Positions 30,638 to 37,368 of a DNA stretch of 44,546 nucleotides are shown in pieces. The position numbers were made by a program, and so were the translations under genes. Source of the stretch: Hyphomicrobiales bacterium (lineage in GTDB: Bacteria; Pseudomonadota; Alphaproteobacteria; Rhizobiales; Aestuariivirgaceae); contig JADJVV010000010.1 of NCBI GenBank assembly GCA_016710435.1, positions 1-44,546 of the forward strand, given 5' to 3'. Position 1 is the stretch's first letter. Each line of letters opens with the position of its first letter. A model generated the notes under the pieces. It saw nothing but the letters and a program-made list of their open reading frames with translations. It searched no databases and had not been told where the DNA came from.

Positions 30638-30951
30638 TGGCTGGGTTTGTTGAAAACGTCAAAGCGAATATCGACCTTCGCCGCGCGATGCGCAATGCCG
30701 AGAGGACGCAGCCGGCTGACAACGTGGAGACGTTTCCAGTGGTCGAAAAAATCGAACGTCTGAAGGCTCGGTTCATCTCCGCGAACAACCGCGTCGTGGA
30801 CACCGAAGGCGCGTTGGGTTTGGCGAAGCAGGCCTATGACGATGCTGTCGAGGATAGAGACATTGCGCGCCGCGAGTTGATTGCTGATCTGAAAAACTCA
30901 GGCGTCTTCGAGGGCGTTCGCGACTTCGAGAAGGCTATCAGGGATGCCTAA
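30637..30951 (+). CDS. Hypothetical coiled-coil early protein
   Basis: 104 residues, largely coiled coil (KIERLKARFISANNRVVDTE, LGLAKQAYDDAVEDRDIARR). One-base overlap with the gene before and eight-base overlap with the one after. Not recognised; a structural or replication accessory role cannot be inferred further. Confidence 0.58.
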   Translation: MAGFVENVKANIDLRRAMRNAERTQPADNVETFPVVEKIERLKARFISANNRVVDTEGALGLAKQAYDDAVEDRDIARRELIADLKNSGVFEGVRDFEKAIRDA

Positions 30952-31153
30952 CACCATAGACGCCTTTGGCGTTCAAATCTCCGGTGATCTGGCATCCGTT
31001 CTGATCACTGTTCCGATAGTTGCGGTTTACGTTTTGGCGTTGCGTTGGGTTTTCAAAAATGAGTTGGGGCGACATGGCGGCGACAGCGTTCGTGATTCTG
31101 ATCACAATTGCAATTGCAGTGCTCATGTCAAGAGCAGGAGTGAGGTGAAGTAA
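30944..31153 (+). CDS. Small membrane protein
   Basis: 69 residues with one hydrophobic helix (LASVLITVPIVAVYVLALRW) and a polar, His/Cys-containing tail. Coupled to both neighbours by short overlaps. Early phage membrane peptides of this kind often modify the host envelope or block superinfection; no specific evidence here. Confidence 0.5.
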   Translation: MPNTIDAFGVQISGDLASVLITVPIVAVYVLALRWVFKNELGRHGGDSVRDSDHNCNCSAHVKSRSEVK

Positions 31154-31302
31154 TGGCTATGACGGCAAGTGTCAGCGGGTCTCATCAGACGGCGCAGAAC
31201 ATTGAGCTTCTGTTTCGCAATCTGAAACGGGTGAGCCCGAAGGAAGCCGAAGTCCTAGCGGTGAAGATTGCCGCGATCGTCAGAGAGCCGGTCAGGAAAT
31301 GA
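31153..31302 (+). CDS. Small hypothetical protein
   Basis: 49 residues (MAMTASVSGSHQTAQNIELL, FRNLKRVSPKEAEVLAVKIA). The ATG shares a base with the previous stop and the TGA overlaps the next ATG by four bases. Looks like a short helical protein. Not recognised. Confidence 0.5.
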   Translation: MAMTASVSGSHQTAQNIELLFRNLKRVSPKEAEVLAVKIAAIVREPVRK

Positions 31303-31682
31303 GACGGCCAACGCCACTGGCAGAGCAACTAGCATGGTGGCGCAACGCAATTGAAACTGGCGATCACCATAGGTCAGACGAGCCCCAATGCGGCTTTTAC
31401 AAGGTGCGAAAAGAGCGGAGAAGCAAAGAATGGCTACCGGCGCGGATATGGCTCAGCCAGACACTAGACTGGGAGACTGGGGAACTGACAGAGCCGGAGG
31501 CGTTCGTGCTCGAAATGACGGGACGAACGTGGCGCGACCAGATGGAAGTGGCGGAGCTATCTCTGTGGCTGCGACCAGTCCCGATGGACGAATGGAAATG
31601 GCTGATGGCGCGGCAGGCACTCAGAAATGGAAGCCTGATGATAGCGTCTATATCCGCATCGCCAGAGCCCAAGACGACGTGA
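31299..31682 (+). CDS. Phage accessory protein with DEPQCGFYKVR motif
   Basis: 127 residues. The motif DEPQCGFYKVRKERR with WLPARIWLSQTLDWETGEL and MDEWKWLMARQALRN fits a family I recall from alphaproteobacterial phages directly beside recombination genes, whose members read DEPQCGFYK-R then VPARIW and end in a W-L region. Function unknown. The 3' part overlaps the ERF gene in another frame, so one boundary in this pair is less certain. Confidence 0.6.
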   Translation: MRRPTPLAEQLAWWRNAIETGDHHRSDEPQCGFYKVRKERRSKEWLPARIWLSQTLDWETGELTEPEAFVLEMTGRTWRDQMEVAELSLWLRPVPMDEWKWLMARQALRNGSLMIASISASPEPKTT

Positions 31683-32287
31683 AGACGATCACGCAGGACA
31701 TGACGATTAAGGGCATTTCGAAGAAGAGCGGCAAGGAATTCTCGTTCAAGGGTGTTTCGTCTGCTCAAATTGTGACGTTCGGCAAGCGGGCGCTGATTGA
31801 CAATGGATTGGTGTTTCTGCCTCGTCAGACCAAGGATGGTGTTGTGGTCAGCGGAAATATGACGAGTGTCTACGTCAATGCAGCATTTGCTTGCGTCGAT
31901 AATGATAGCGTCTTCGAAACTGGCGGTTGGGGTTCTGGTACCGACGACAACGACAAGGCCCATTCGAAAGCCTACACCAACGCCGTCAAGAATATCCTGA
32001 CCAAGACGCTGATGATGTCCACACTTGAGGATGACAGTGATGAGGCAACACCGCATGAGCCTGACCACAAGCCAAAAGCGGTTCGCAATGCCGAAGCCAT
32101 GACGGATGTTGCGATCAAGACCTGGGCTGATGCTTTTAAGTCGGCCATTGATGGCTGCAAGAGCGCAAAGCAGTTGCAGAAGGTCCGCGCTGAGAATGCC
32201 CACATGATGACGAACGCTGGCGTTCCTCAAATCACAAAGGACTACTTCATCGACAAAATTTCAGCATTAGAGGAAACGCTCGAATGA
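31592..32287 (+). CDS. ERF-family single-strand DNA annealing protein
   Basis: 231 residues from ATG 31592; an earlier start with a better ribosome site (31430, GGAGAAG) would add a Gly-rich stretch that overlaps the preceding gene fully. The core SVYIRIARAQDDVKTITQDM, then KEFSFKGVSSAQIVTFGKRA and the signature GGWGSGTDDNDKAHSKAYTN with KTLMMSTLEDDSDEATP match ERF recombinases (P22 Erf type). It anneals single strands during recombination and genome circularisation. An SSB-tailed protein encoded at 26.65-26.89 kb may be its partner. Confidence 0.82.
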   Translation: MEMADGAAGTQKWKPDDSVYIRIARAQDDVKTITQDMTIKGISKKSGKEFSFKGVSSAQIVTFGKRALIDNGLVFLPRQTKDGVVVSGNMTSVYVNAAFACVDNDSVFETGGWGSGTDDNDKAHSKAYTNAVKNILTKTLMMSTLEDDSDEATPHEPDHKPKAVRNAEAMTDVAIKTWADAFKSAIDGCKSAKQLQKVRAENAHMMTNAGVPQITKDYFIDKISALEETLE

Positions 32288-32388
32288 TCCCCCGTCTCAT
32301 GATCTTCATAGGCGTTCTCGGCTTGGCGTGGCCGATCTCGACGGCATCGGCAATACTTCTTCATTCGCAAACGGATTTGGAAAGATGA
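32284..32388 (+). CDS. 34-residue membrane or exported peptide
   Basis: MIPRLMIFIGVLGLAWPIST then ASAILLHSQTDLER: a signal-like hydrophobic segment with ASA near a possible cleavage point. Start and stop both overlap the neighbouring genes by four bases (ATGA), so it is a coupled link between the ERF gene and the next gene. Probably real because it keeps the overlap chain unbroken. Confidence 0.5.
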   Translation: MIPRLMIFIGVLGLAWPISTASAILLHSQTDLER

Positions 32389-32855
32389 AGTGCCCGCACT
32401 GTCAATGCGATCTTGACCCGGTGAAAGGCAAGCCCCGGAGCCTGGCGCAGTTGCGCCGGTTCTTCGGAGTGCTTCGAGCAATGAAGCACCATTGGCCGGA
32501 GACGGCGGAATTCCAGCCGGAGAGCGAAGAGCACCTTCGCAAGTGGGCTTTGGTCAAAGCCGGCCACCGCGAGACGACGGACGTACCGGTTGAGTTTGCC
32601 GAAGACCAGCCGGCGCTGACCAAGCTGGCGGCATTGATGGTGGAAGCAGCGGTGAAGGCAGCCGGAGCGTTTGCTTTCATACGTCCTCACCCGGAAGGCG
32701 GCTTGGTTCGGGTGTTCAAAGCGAAGTCCATCGCCTTCGACAAGTTAGGGCCGGCGGAATTCAATAAGCTCAACGACGAAGTTGAAGAGGTTTACAAAGC
32801 AGAAACTGGGCTGGACCCTGATGAAGTATTGAAACAGACAGAGAGGGCAGCATGA
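32385..32855 (+). CDS. Hypothetical recombination-region protein with zinc-ribbon-like start
   Basis: 156 residues. Starts MKCPHCQCDLDPVKGKPRSL, a C-x2-C-x-C motif. Then a helical domain (RFFGVLRAMKHHWPETAEFQ, HLRKWALVKAGHRETTDVPV) with a C-terminal part (FAFIRPHPEGGLVRVFKAKS) of the kind found in phage DUF1367/NinB-like proteins near recombinases. A recombination-accessory role is inferred from context and loose resemblance. Confidence 0.58.
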   Translation: MKCPHCQCDLDPVKGKPRSLAQLRRFFGVLRAMKHHWPETAEFQPESEEHLRKWALVKAGHRETTDVPVEFAEDQPALTKLAALMVEAAVKAAGAFAFIRPHPEGGLVRVFKAKSIAFDKLGPAEFNKLNDEVEEVYKAETGLDPDEVLKQTERAA

Positions 32856-33073
32856 GAAAGGAAATACGTGAAACCGAACGCATCGCTTCGGAGCTTGGTA
32901 TCTCAGATGCCAAGGTCATTGCTGGCGATCCTCACGCGCGCTTAATAGGCCACGTCGGCGGCATCGCGATCAATATCGTCGTCAGCCTCTCGAAGGTCTT
33001 TTCCTGTGCCAGGAACACGCTTTCGCTGCGAACCAACATCAGAAAAGCCATTCGTGAGGCTCGGAAACTATGA
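32852..33073 (+). CDS. Small hypothetical protein
   Basis: 73 residues, charged start (MRKEIRETERIASELGISDA), a central hydrophobic strand-like segment (IGHVGGIAINIVVSLSKVFS) and a basic C-terminus. Four-base overlaps on both sides. Not recognised. Confidence 0.52.
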   Translation: MRKEIRETERIASELGISDAKVIAGDPHARLIGHVGGIAINIVVSLSKVFSCARNTLSLRTNIRKAIREARKL

Positions 33074-33435
33074 CCCGTTCACCCTGGCATCACGATAGCC
33101 GCATCCGCCTATCAGAACAGCAGGCGGCGAAGCTGTTTCTTGAGCGTCACGGGTGCTGCCGGGAGTGCGGACGAAAGCTTGGCCCTAGTGATGACTGGAT
33201 AGTCGAGCACATCATCGCACTTGAGTGCGGCGGCACCAACGATTGGGACAATCTCGGCATCACCTGCATGTGGTGCAAGCCTTCAAAGGATGCCTCCGAT
33301 CACGCACAGGCCGGCAAGCAACGCCGATCAGCGACAAAGCATCTGCTGTCAAGATCTATGAAACGGAAACGGGGATGGAATACCAAGTGGAAGCTGAAAT
33401 TCGACGGAACACGAGTGCCGAGGGACGAATCATGA
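33070..33435 (+). CDS. HNH endonuclease (zinc-stabilised type)
   Basis: 121 residues. Cys30 and Cys33 (CCRECGRKL), the catalytic VEHIIALECGGTNDWDNLGI (His47 and Asn61) and Cys66/Cys69 (CMWCKPSK) form the classical HNH with a structural zinc. HNH proteins of this kind in phages can serve as homing enzymes or as packaging nucleases. Here it lies in the early operon, far from terminase. Coupled to its neighbours by four-base overlaps. Confidence 0.82.
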   Translation: MTRSPWHHDSRIRLSEQQAAKLFLERHGCCRECGRKLGPSDDWIVEHIIALECGGTNDWDNLGITCMWCKPSKDASDHAQAGKQRRSATKHLLSRSMKRKRGWNTKWKLKFDGTRVPRDES

Positions 33436-33611
33436 GGATGTGGACCAATCTCGACTTGAGCACCAAAGCCATCATCCTTGGAACGCCTGTTGCCGTTTTA
33501 ATATCGGCGTGGATGACGTTTTCCATTCTTCCAATGATTGATGGATGGATGCAGGGGCATGAGGTTCAGACATTGTGTCCAAGCTTTTGTGATCGATGCA
33601 GGATGGGGTAA
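33432..33611 (+). CDS. Small membrane protein, last gene of the early operon
   Basis: 59 residues with one hydrophobic helix (AIILGTPVAVLISAWMTFSI) and a Cys-containing tail (CPSFCDRCRMG) that could bind a metal. It ends one base before the convergent ISL3-like gene's stop at 33613. Role unknown. Confidence 0.5.
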   Translation: MRMWTNLDLSTKAIILGTPVAVLISAWMTFSILPMIDGWMQGHEVQTLCPSFCDRCRMG

Positions 33612-33612
33612 G

Positions 33613-33955
33613 TTACGGTTGCAGTTTGCACATCGGGCACTCCCTGGTGGTGTTTGGAAGCGGCGGCGCCAGAAGCGCCTTGGCGCGAATAACGTCGAAG
33701 GTGTATCCGCGCCCATTTCGGTAAATCGTTTTGATGAGGCTATTGCGGTTCTCGGTAACGGCGTTGGTAATGCCGCACTCGAAATAGGCAAATACCTCCG
33801 TGCGCCAGCGTTCCATCATCCGCGCCACCTTCCCGAACTCTCTTTCGACGGGTTCCGGGATGGTGCTGCGCCACTCGTCAAACCGCCGTTCTGCGTCGGC
33901 CCGGTCGCTGGCGTTCCATATCGCCGTAGCCGGTGAGCCAGATTGCGTTCTTCAT
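33613..33955 (-). pseudogene. ISL3-transposase-like C-terminal domain gene with one frameshift
   Basis: The readable 3' frame contains RRFDEWRSTIPEPVEREFGK, then WRTEVFAYFECGITNAVTEN and IKTIYRNGRGYTFDVIRAKA, ending CPMCKLQP; this is the C-terminal DDE domain block of ISL3-family transposases (the TN-TE-N-IK and GY-F-R motifs). An ATG four bases after the methyltransferase stop starts MKNAIWLTGYGDM, but one base change in frame length is needed near 33910 to join them. It is either a decayed transposase piece or, with the frame corrected, a short domesticated gene of about 113 residues coupled to the methyltransferase. Confidence 0.6.
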
Positions 33956-33958
33956 GGC

Positions 33959-34687
33959 TCACTCCGCCGCCAGGAGCGAAAGTTGCTCGGGCTTAGGTGG
34001 AAGCGGCTCAACGAAGAGATCGGGCTGCTTGCCCGCCTGCTCGATGCGGCGGCAGGCTATGTCGAAGTAGCCCTCGTTGATCTCAATGCCGGTAAAGCGG
34101 CGGCCCATCCGTGCGCACGCAACGCCTGTCGTCCCGGAGCCCATGAATGGGTCCAAGACGCTGCCGGTCGTCATCCCTACGCACCAGCGCATAAGGGCCA
34201 CCGGCTTCTGGGTCGGGTGGTACTTCTCGGCGATGGCGACGTTCTCTTCGCCCTCCCGAACGATCCCGCGCCAAAGCTGCCGATGGATGCGGATCACGCC
34301 ATCCAGGTTGGTCCACGCCAGCTCGGCGTCACCGTGGTCGTCAGGAGTGGTCTCGCGCCGCTTGTCCCACACGAGCCAGCGCCGTGCAGCAGGAAGGTCC
34401 GCGTAGTTGTTGGCGCCCCAGATGATGACCTGATCGAAGCCGAGCCACGGCGTCGGGTCGAACGCCTCAGTATCCCCGGCGATATTCTGCCATTTGGGCT
34501 GGCGATCCTGCGTGCCTGCGCCCCACGCCAAGCCGGACTTGCGGCCCTTCCTCTCGGCCTCTGCCCATTTGAAGTTAATTCCATACGGCGGGTCCATCAC
34601 GACGGCTTCTACGCCAGTAATGGACGGCATTACCTCCCGGCAATCACCCAGGTAAAGCTCGCAATCGCCAATCACTTCCTTGCGCAC
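33959..34687 (-). CDS. DNA N6-adenine/N4-cytosine methyltransferase (DPPY type, beta class order)
   Basis: 242 residues. DPPYGI (32-37) is the catalytic motif; HPTQKP (157-162) and FMGSGTTG (181-188) form the cofactor-binding part at the C-terminus, giving the beta-class order. It methylates a base in a specific site, probably protecting phage DNA from host restriction or regulating replication. No partner restriction gene is visible. The gene stands alone on the minus strand, 3' to a serine recombinase. Confidence 0.87.
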   Translation of the reverse strand: MRKEVIGDCELYLGDCREVMPSITGVEAVVMDPPYGINFKWAEAERKGRKSGLAWGAGTQDRQPKWQNIAGDTEAFDPTPWLGFDQVIIWGANNYADLPAARRWLVWDKRRETTPDDHGDAELAWTNLDGVIRIHRQLWRGIVREGEENVAIAEKYHPTQKPVALMRWCVGMTTGSVLDPFMGSGTTGVACARMGRRFTGIEINEGYFDIACRRIEQAGKQPDLFVEPLPPKPEQLSLLAAE

Positions 34688-34776
34688 CGCAGACCTCGTT
34701 TTGTGGCTGGTTTAGATTGCCCGGACGCGGTGCAAATCAACGGACACGTTCTTTTGTGCGCACGTCGTGCCTCCAT

Positions 34777-35433
34777 TTATGTCTTGCGCTTTTTGGCTTT
34801 GACGTAGTTGCCAATCGCGCCGGTTGAAATCTTTTTAACCCATTTCTTTTTTAGCACTTCCGAGCGGATTTCTCGCACCGTCATGCCCTCTTGCTTCCAT
34901 CTTTTGCACTGTGCTTGCTGCTCAGTGTTCAACTTGGGAAGCACTCCAAACCGTTGCCCCCTGCGCTTGGCCGCCTCAACACCCGCCCGCGTTCTCAGTA
35001 TAACCTGATCGCGCTCTAGCTGTGCGAGACTGGCCATCATGTTGATAGCGAAAGCGCCGTATGGATCGTCAGTGTTTAGGTTTTCCGTGAGTGACTTAAC
35101 TTGCGCGCCGCTTTCTTTGATAATGTCGAGTGTCCGGTGAATTTGCCGAACGTCGCGGCCTAGCCGGTCAAGACGCCAGACAATAAACGTGTCGCCGTTG
35201 CGCAGTATCTTCAAAGCCCAATCGAACACGGGGCGGCGCTTGGCAGACGCGCTGATCTTCTCAACGTGTAAATGACGTTCAGCGACTCCAGCCCTGCGCA
35301 GCGCCTCGATCTGCATATCCAAATTTTGCTCAACCGTTGAAACCCTGGCGTAGCCTATGAGGCGTCCGCCTTTCGCATTGTCCAGTGTCACGCAAATTTT
35401 TCCGCAATCATCGTCAGTGTGATTTGTCCACAA
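34777..35433 (-). CDS. Serine recombinase (resolvase/invertase type)
   Basis: 218 residues if started at TTG 35433; GTG at 35388 would give a shorter form. Catalytic motif GYARVSTVEQ (Ser32), RLDRLGRD (87-94) and the E-helix region (SLAQLERDQVILRTRAGVEA) fit small serine recombinases, followed by a C-terminal helix-turn-helix (LNTEQQAQCKRWKQEGMTVR). It acts on paired crossover sites to resolve, invert or, less often, integrate DNA. No invertible fibre segment was recognised next to it. A divergent promoter lies upstream. Confidence 0.85.
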   Translation of the reverse strand: MWTNHTDDDCGKICVTLDNAKGGRLIGYARVSTVEQNLDMQIEALRRAGVAERHLHVEKISASAKRRPVFDWALKILRNGDTFIVWRLDRLGRDVRQIHRTLDIIKESGAQVKSLTENLNTDDPYGAFAINMMASLAQLERDQVILRTRAGVEAAKRRGQRFGVLPKLNTEQQAQCKRWKQEGMTVREIRSEVLKKKWVKKISTGAIGNYVKAKKRKT

Positions 35434-35450
35434 TCTACCACCACTAGGCT

Positions 35451-35479
35451 GGACAAGTCAAACGTGATTTGGTATATAG
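35451..35479 (+). promoter_or_regulatory. Plus-strand promoter for the 35.8-36.8 kb operon
   Basis: TGGACA (35451-35456), 17-base spacer, TATATA (35474-35479). It is divergent from the serine recombinase gene. A weaker minus promoter (TTGACT with GTAGAT) overlaps and could serve the recombinase. Confidence 0.62.
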
Positions 35480-35833
35480 GCTGTGCAAACGTCAGATACA
35501 GCGGGAGCGCACCACGCGATAGGCAGGCAACGGTAAGGCGGCACGGGTCAAGAATGACGGGGCAACCCGTTACGAGGTCAGCGCCGGAACGCAAATCGCC
35601 AAGAGCTTATCAAGTTTGTGCGTAGCAATGACTGACGTTGGTTGACGGTAGACGGCTGATCTACAAATCCGTTGCCAGCATTGAACAGAGGAAAGGCCGG
35701 TTGCAACAAAAGAATTTAAGGTGTTCGGGACTGGCCATCCAATCCAAGGACCAACGAAGCGAGAATGGCGCGCAACCGTTATCTCGGCACCGTTCGTTTG
35801 GCACGTTTACGAAGTCATTTGAAAGGACAGCAG
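35480..35833 (+). other. Leader region without a clear gene
   Basis: About 350 bases after the promoter. A frame reading ATRYEVSAGTQIAKSLSSLC (35550-35640) looks protein-like but lacks a start codon. A 23-codon frame begins at ATG 35554. Neither is convincing. The region may hold crossover sites of the recombinase or a frame-broken small gene. Confidence 0.4.
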
Positions 35834-36046
35834 ATGGTAAAGCAGAGACATGGCGTAGGTGGCATCGCGACAACCAACGCGCAATTCGCGAATGGCGGAG
35901 CCGAGGCCATTACACTCCAAGACGCAGACGGGTACATTTGCATGACTATGACGGATACGCCGCTGCGGCTGACCACGGAACAAGCACGCTATTTGGCGGA
36001 GCAGCTAAACAACGCTGCGCAGCGCGTAGACGATGGTGCCCAATAA
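35834..36046 (+). CDS. Small hypothetical protein
   Basis: 70 residues from ATG 35834 with AAAGGA upstream; an in-frame ATG at 35765 has no good site. Beta-rich start (VGGIATTNAQFANGGAEAIT) and a helical end with the typical pattern LTTEQARYLAEQLNNAAQRV. Similar short proteins occur in alphaproteobacterial phages; function unknown. Confidence 0.58.
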   Translation: MVKQRHGVGGIATTNAQFANGGAEAITLQDADGYICMTMTDTPLRLTTEQARYLAEQLNNAAQRVDDGAQ

Positions 36047-36064
36047 CAACGAAAGGCCCGCAGA

Positions 36065-36289
36065 ATGGAAGCTCGCGAACAATACGTTCAATGGTGCAAG
36101 GATCGCGCAATGGATTGCGTCCGTCGCGGCGATCTGTTGGATGGCGTCACGTCGATGATGTCGGACATGGACAAGCGCGACGACACCAAACTTAAAGGGA
36201 TGCTGAGCGCCCTTGGCATTCATGCTGCGTTGGCAGCAACGAAAGGCGACCGCGATGCGGTTGAACGCTTCATCTTAGGATTCAACTGA
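36065..36289 (+). CDS. Small helical hypothetical protein
   Basis: 74 residues (YVQWCKDRAMDCVRRGDLLD, LKGMLSALGIHAALAATKGD). Its leader AAAGGCCCGCAG is repeated almost exactly before the next gene (36291-36302). This duplicated ribosome-binding leader suggests origin by local duplication or common control. Function unknown. Confidence 0.58.
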   Translation: MEAREQYVQWCKDRAMDCVRRGDLLDGVTSMMSDMDKRDDTKLKGMLSALGIHAALAATKGDRDAVERFILGFN

Positions 36290-36302
36290 AAAGGCCCGCA
36301 GG

Positions 36303-36806
36303 ATGAAAAAATCCCTCACACGCCGTCCACAGGTTGGCATTTGGCATTTTGCCAACGGCTCAAAAGTTGAGGGACCTCCAGCGGGCCTCAGCGGCAACGT
36401 GTCGAGCCTCAGGGGCGATGTGTCGAACATCTGGGGCGAAGTTTCGAACATCTGGGGCAACGTGTCGAGCCTCAGGGGCGATGTGTCGAACATCTGGGGC
36501 GAAGTTTCGAACATCTGGGGTGACGTTTCGGGCCTCAGGGGCAACGTGTCGGGCATCTGGGGCAACGTGTCGGGCCTCAGCGGCGACGTGTTGGGCCTCA
36601 GAGGCGACGTGTCGGGCATCAGCGGCAACGTGTCGGGCCTCAGCGGCGACGTGTTGGGCCTCAGAGGCGACGTGTCGGGCATCAGAGGCGACGTGTCGGG
36701 CATCAGCGGCGACATTGACGATTGTGATTTAACTCCCGCTCAGCGGGCCGCTGGCGTTAACGTCGAGGAGTTGTGCGCTGAGACGCGCAAGCAAGTCGCA
36801 GAATAG
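36303..36806 (+). CDS. Heptapeptide-repeat protein (G-D/N-V-S-x-L/I-x)
   Basis: 167 residues. N-terminal part (MKKSLTRRPQVGIWHFANGS), then about 16 seven-residue repeats such as GDVSNIW, GNVSSLR, GDVSGIS, and a C-terminal cap (GDIDDCDLTPAQRAAGVNVE). The Val and Leu/Ile at fixed places and the Gly suggest a beta-solenoid stack. I recall the same repeats and the DDC-LT-A-R-G-V cap in other phages, which implies a conserved family, but I know of no function for it. Ribosome site AAAGG upstream. Confidence 0.66.
   Translation: MKKSLTRRPQVGIWHFANGSKVEGPPAGLSGNVSSLRGDVSNIWGEVSNIWGNVSSLRGDVSNIWGEVSNIWGDVSGLRGNVSGIWGNVSGLSGDVLGLRGDVSGISGNVSGLSGDVLGLRGDVSGIRGDVSGISGDIDDCDLTPAQRAAGVNVEELCAETRKQVAE
36388..36714 (+). 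repeat. 21-base tandem repeat array inside the heptapeptide gene
   Basis: About 16 copies of a 21-base unit related to GGCGACGTGTCGGGCCTCAG, with larger blocks repeated (the pair before 36480 recurs after it, and two later blocks around 36590 and 36650 are almost identical). Higher-order duplications show recent expansion by unequal recombination or slippage. Confidence 0.85.
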
Positions 36807-36827
36807 TTTAGCAGGGAAGGCCGCTGA

Positions 36828-36995
36828 TGCTGCTCACTTACAAATACCGCCTCAACCCGGAGAAGCGTCAGCACCGGGCGCTGGAGCGCATCCTTGAGCA
36901 GCACCCGCCCTCTGCGTGCGTTTTTCCAAAAGGCCGCTATGAAGTAACTGGAAGGCCACCCTTACATCACCACAATGAAAGCAACCAATCCTAGG
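36828..36995 (+). pseudogene. Truncated IS200/IS605 TnpB N-terminus
   Basis: The ATG at 36828 starts MLLTYKYRLNPEKRQHRALE then RILEQ, which matches the N-terminal helix-turn-helix region of TnpB/OrfB proteins. After 25 residues the similarity ends abruptly, and the rest (HPPSACVFPKG...) is unrelated. No guide RNA region, RuvC motifs or TnpA are present. A remnant from a past insertion, or an N-terminal piece retained by chance. Confidence 0.62.
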
Positions 36996-37039
36996 CAGAT
37001 AGCAAAGACCCGCGTTCCGTTGCAGAGACTAGCCATCAT
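36962..37039 (-). CDS. 25-residue membrane peptide after the holin-like gene
   Basis: MMASLCNGTRVFAICLGLVA then FIVVM: a single hydrophobic helix. Its start overlaps the stop of the holin-like gene (ATGA), so it is translationally coupled. It could be a small partner of the holin or chance reading. It overlaps the 3' end of the TnpB remnant on the other strand. Confidence 0.42.
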   Translation of the reverse strand: MMASLCNGTRVFAICLGLVAFIVVM

Positions 37040-37317
37040 CTCCCGCCATAGAGCTTTAGAAGAGCCCCCGCTGCCGTTGTCCAGCCGATCTTTTCCGACA
37101 CCGTTGCCAGCAGAATCGCGATCCCGGACGCCGCCATCATCCAGTCGCGCGGCGTCCATGAAGCGAGCGGCCGTCTCGGCATTTCGCGATCCTCGATTCG
37201 ATCCACCCGGCGTTCCAATGTCGCAATCCGGCCGGTGTTCTGGCCTGATTCTTTCATGAGTTCGGTGAGCAAGCGCGTATTCTGTAATTGCGTCTGCAAG
37301 ATTTCTTGTAGCGGCAT
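37036..37317 (-). CDS. Holin-like protein
   Basis: 93 residues. The N-terminal half is a coiled coil (PLQEILQTQLQNTRLLTELM, GRIATLERRVDRIEDREMPR). The C-terminal half is a membrane region (WMMAASGIAILLATVSEKIG followed by WTTAAGALLKLYGGR) with one or two helices. Size, layout and position with a peptidoglycan enzyme and spanins indicate a holin that triggers lysis. It is the last but one gene of the late transcript. The left copy (1-107) is only a broken fragment. Confidence 0.68.
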   Translation of the reverse strand: MPLQEILQTQLQNTRLLTELMKESGQNTGRIATLERRVDRIEDREMPRRPLASWTPRDWMMAASGIAILLATVSEKIGWTTAAGALLKLYGGR

Positions 37318-37368
37318 TCATCGGTGTCCTGTCTCCAAGGCTCTAAAGGGGGAGGAAAGGACGCAGCA

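Noticed and set aside
33800..34807. 335-residue plus-strand frame opposite the methyltransferase
   Set aside because: It is the antisense of a clear DPPY methyltransferase and has no protein-like motifs.
34777..35433. Phase-variable fibre inversion system
   Set aside because: A serine recombinase is present, but no inverted repeats flanking a fibre segment were recognised, and the fibre genes are far away. The fibre alleles differ in direct orientation.
36388..36714. CRISPR or iteron array
   Set aside because: 21-base units are contiguous, coding and in frame, with no spacers and no initiator next to them.
36828..36995. Functional TnpB or Cas12-like nuclease
   Set aside because: Only about 25 N-terminal residues remain; no RuvC motifs and no guide RNA region.
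36962..37321. 119-residue minus-strand frame covering the holin-like gene
   Set aside because: It is an out-of-frame reading of the holin-like gene; only its last 25 codons, which follow the holin stop, may be real.
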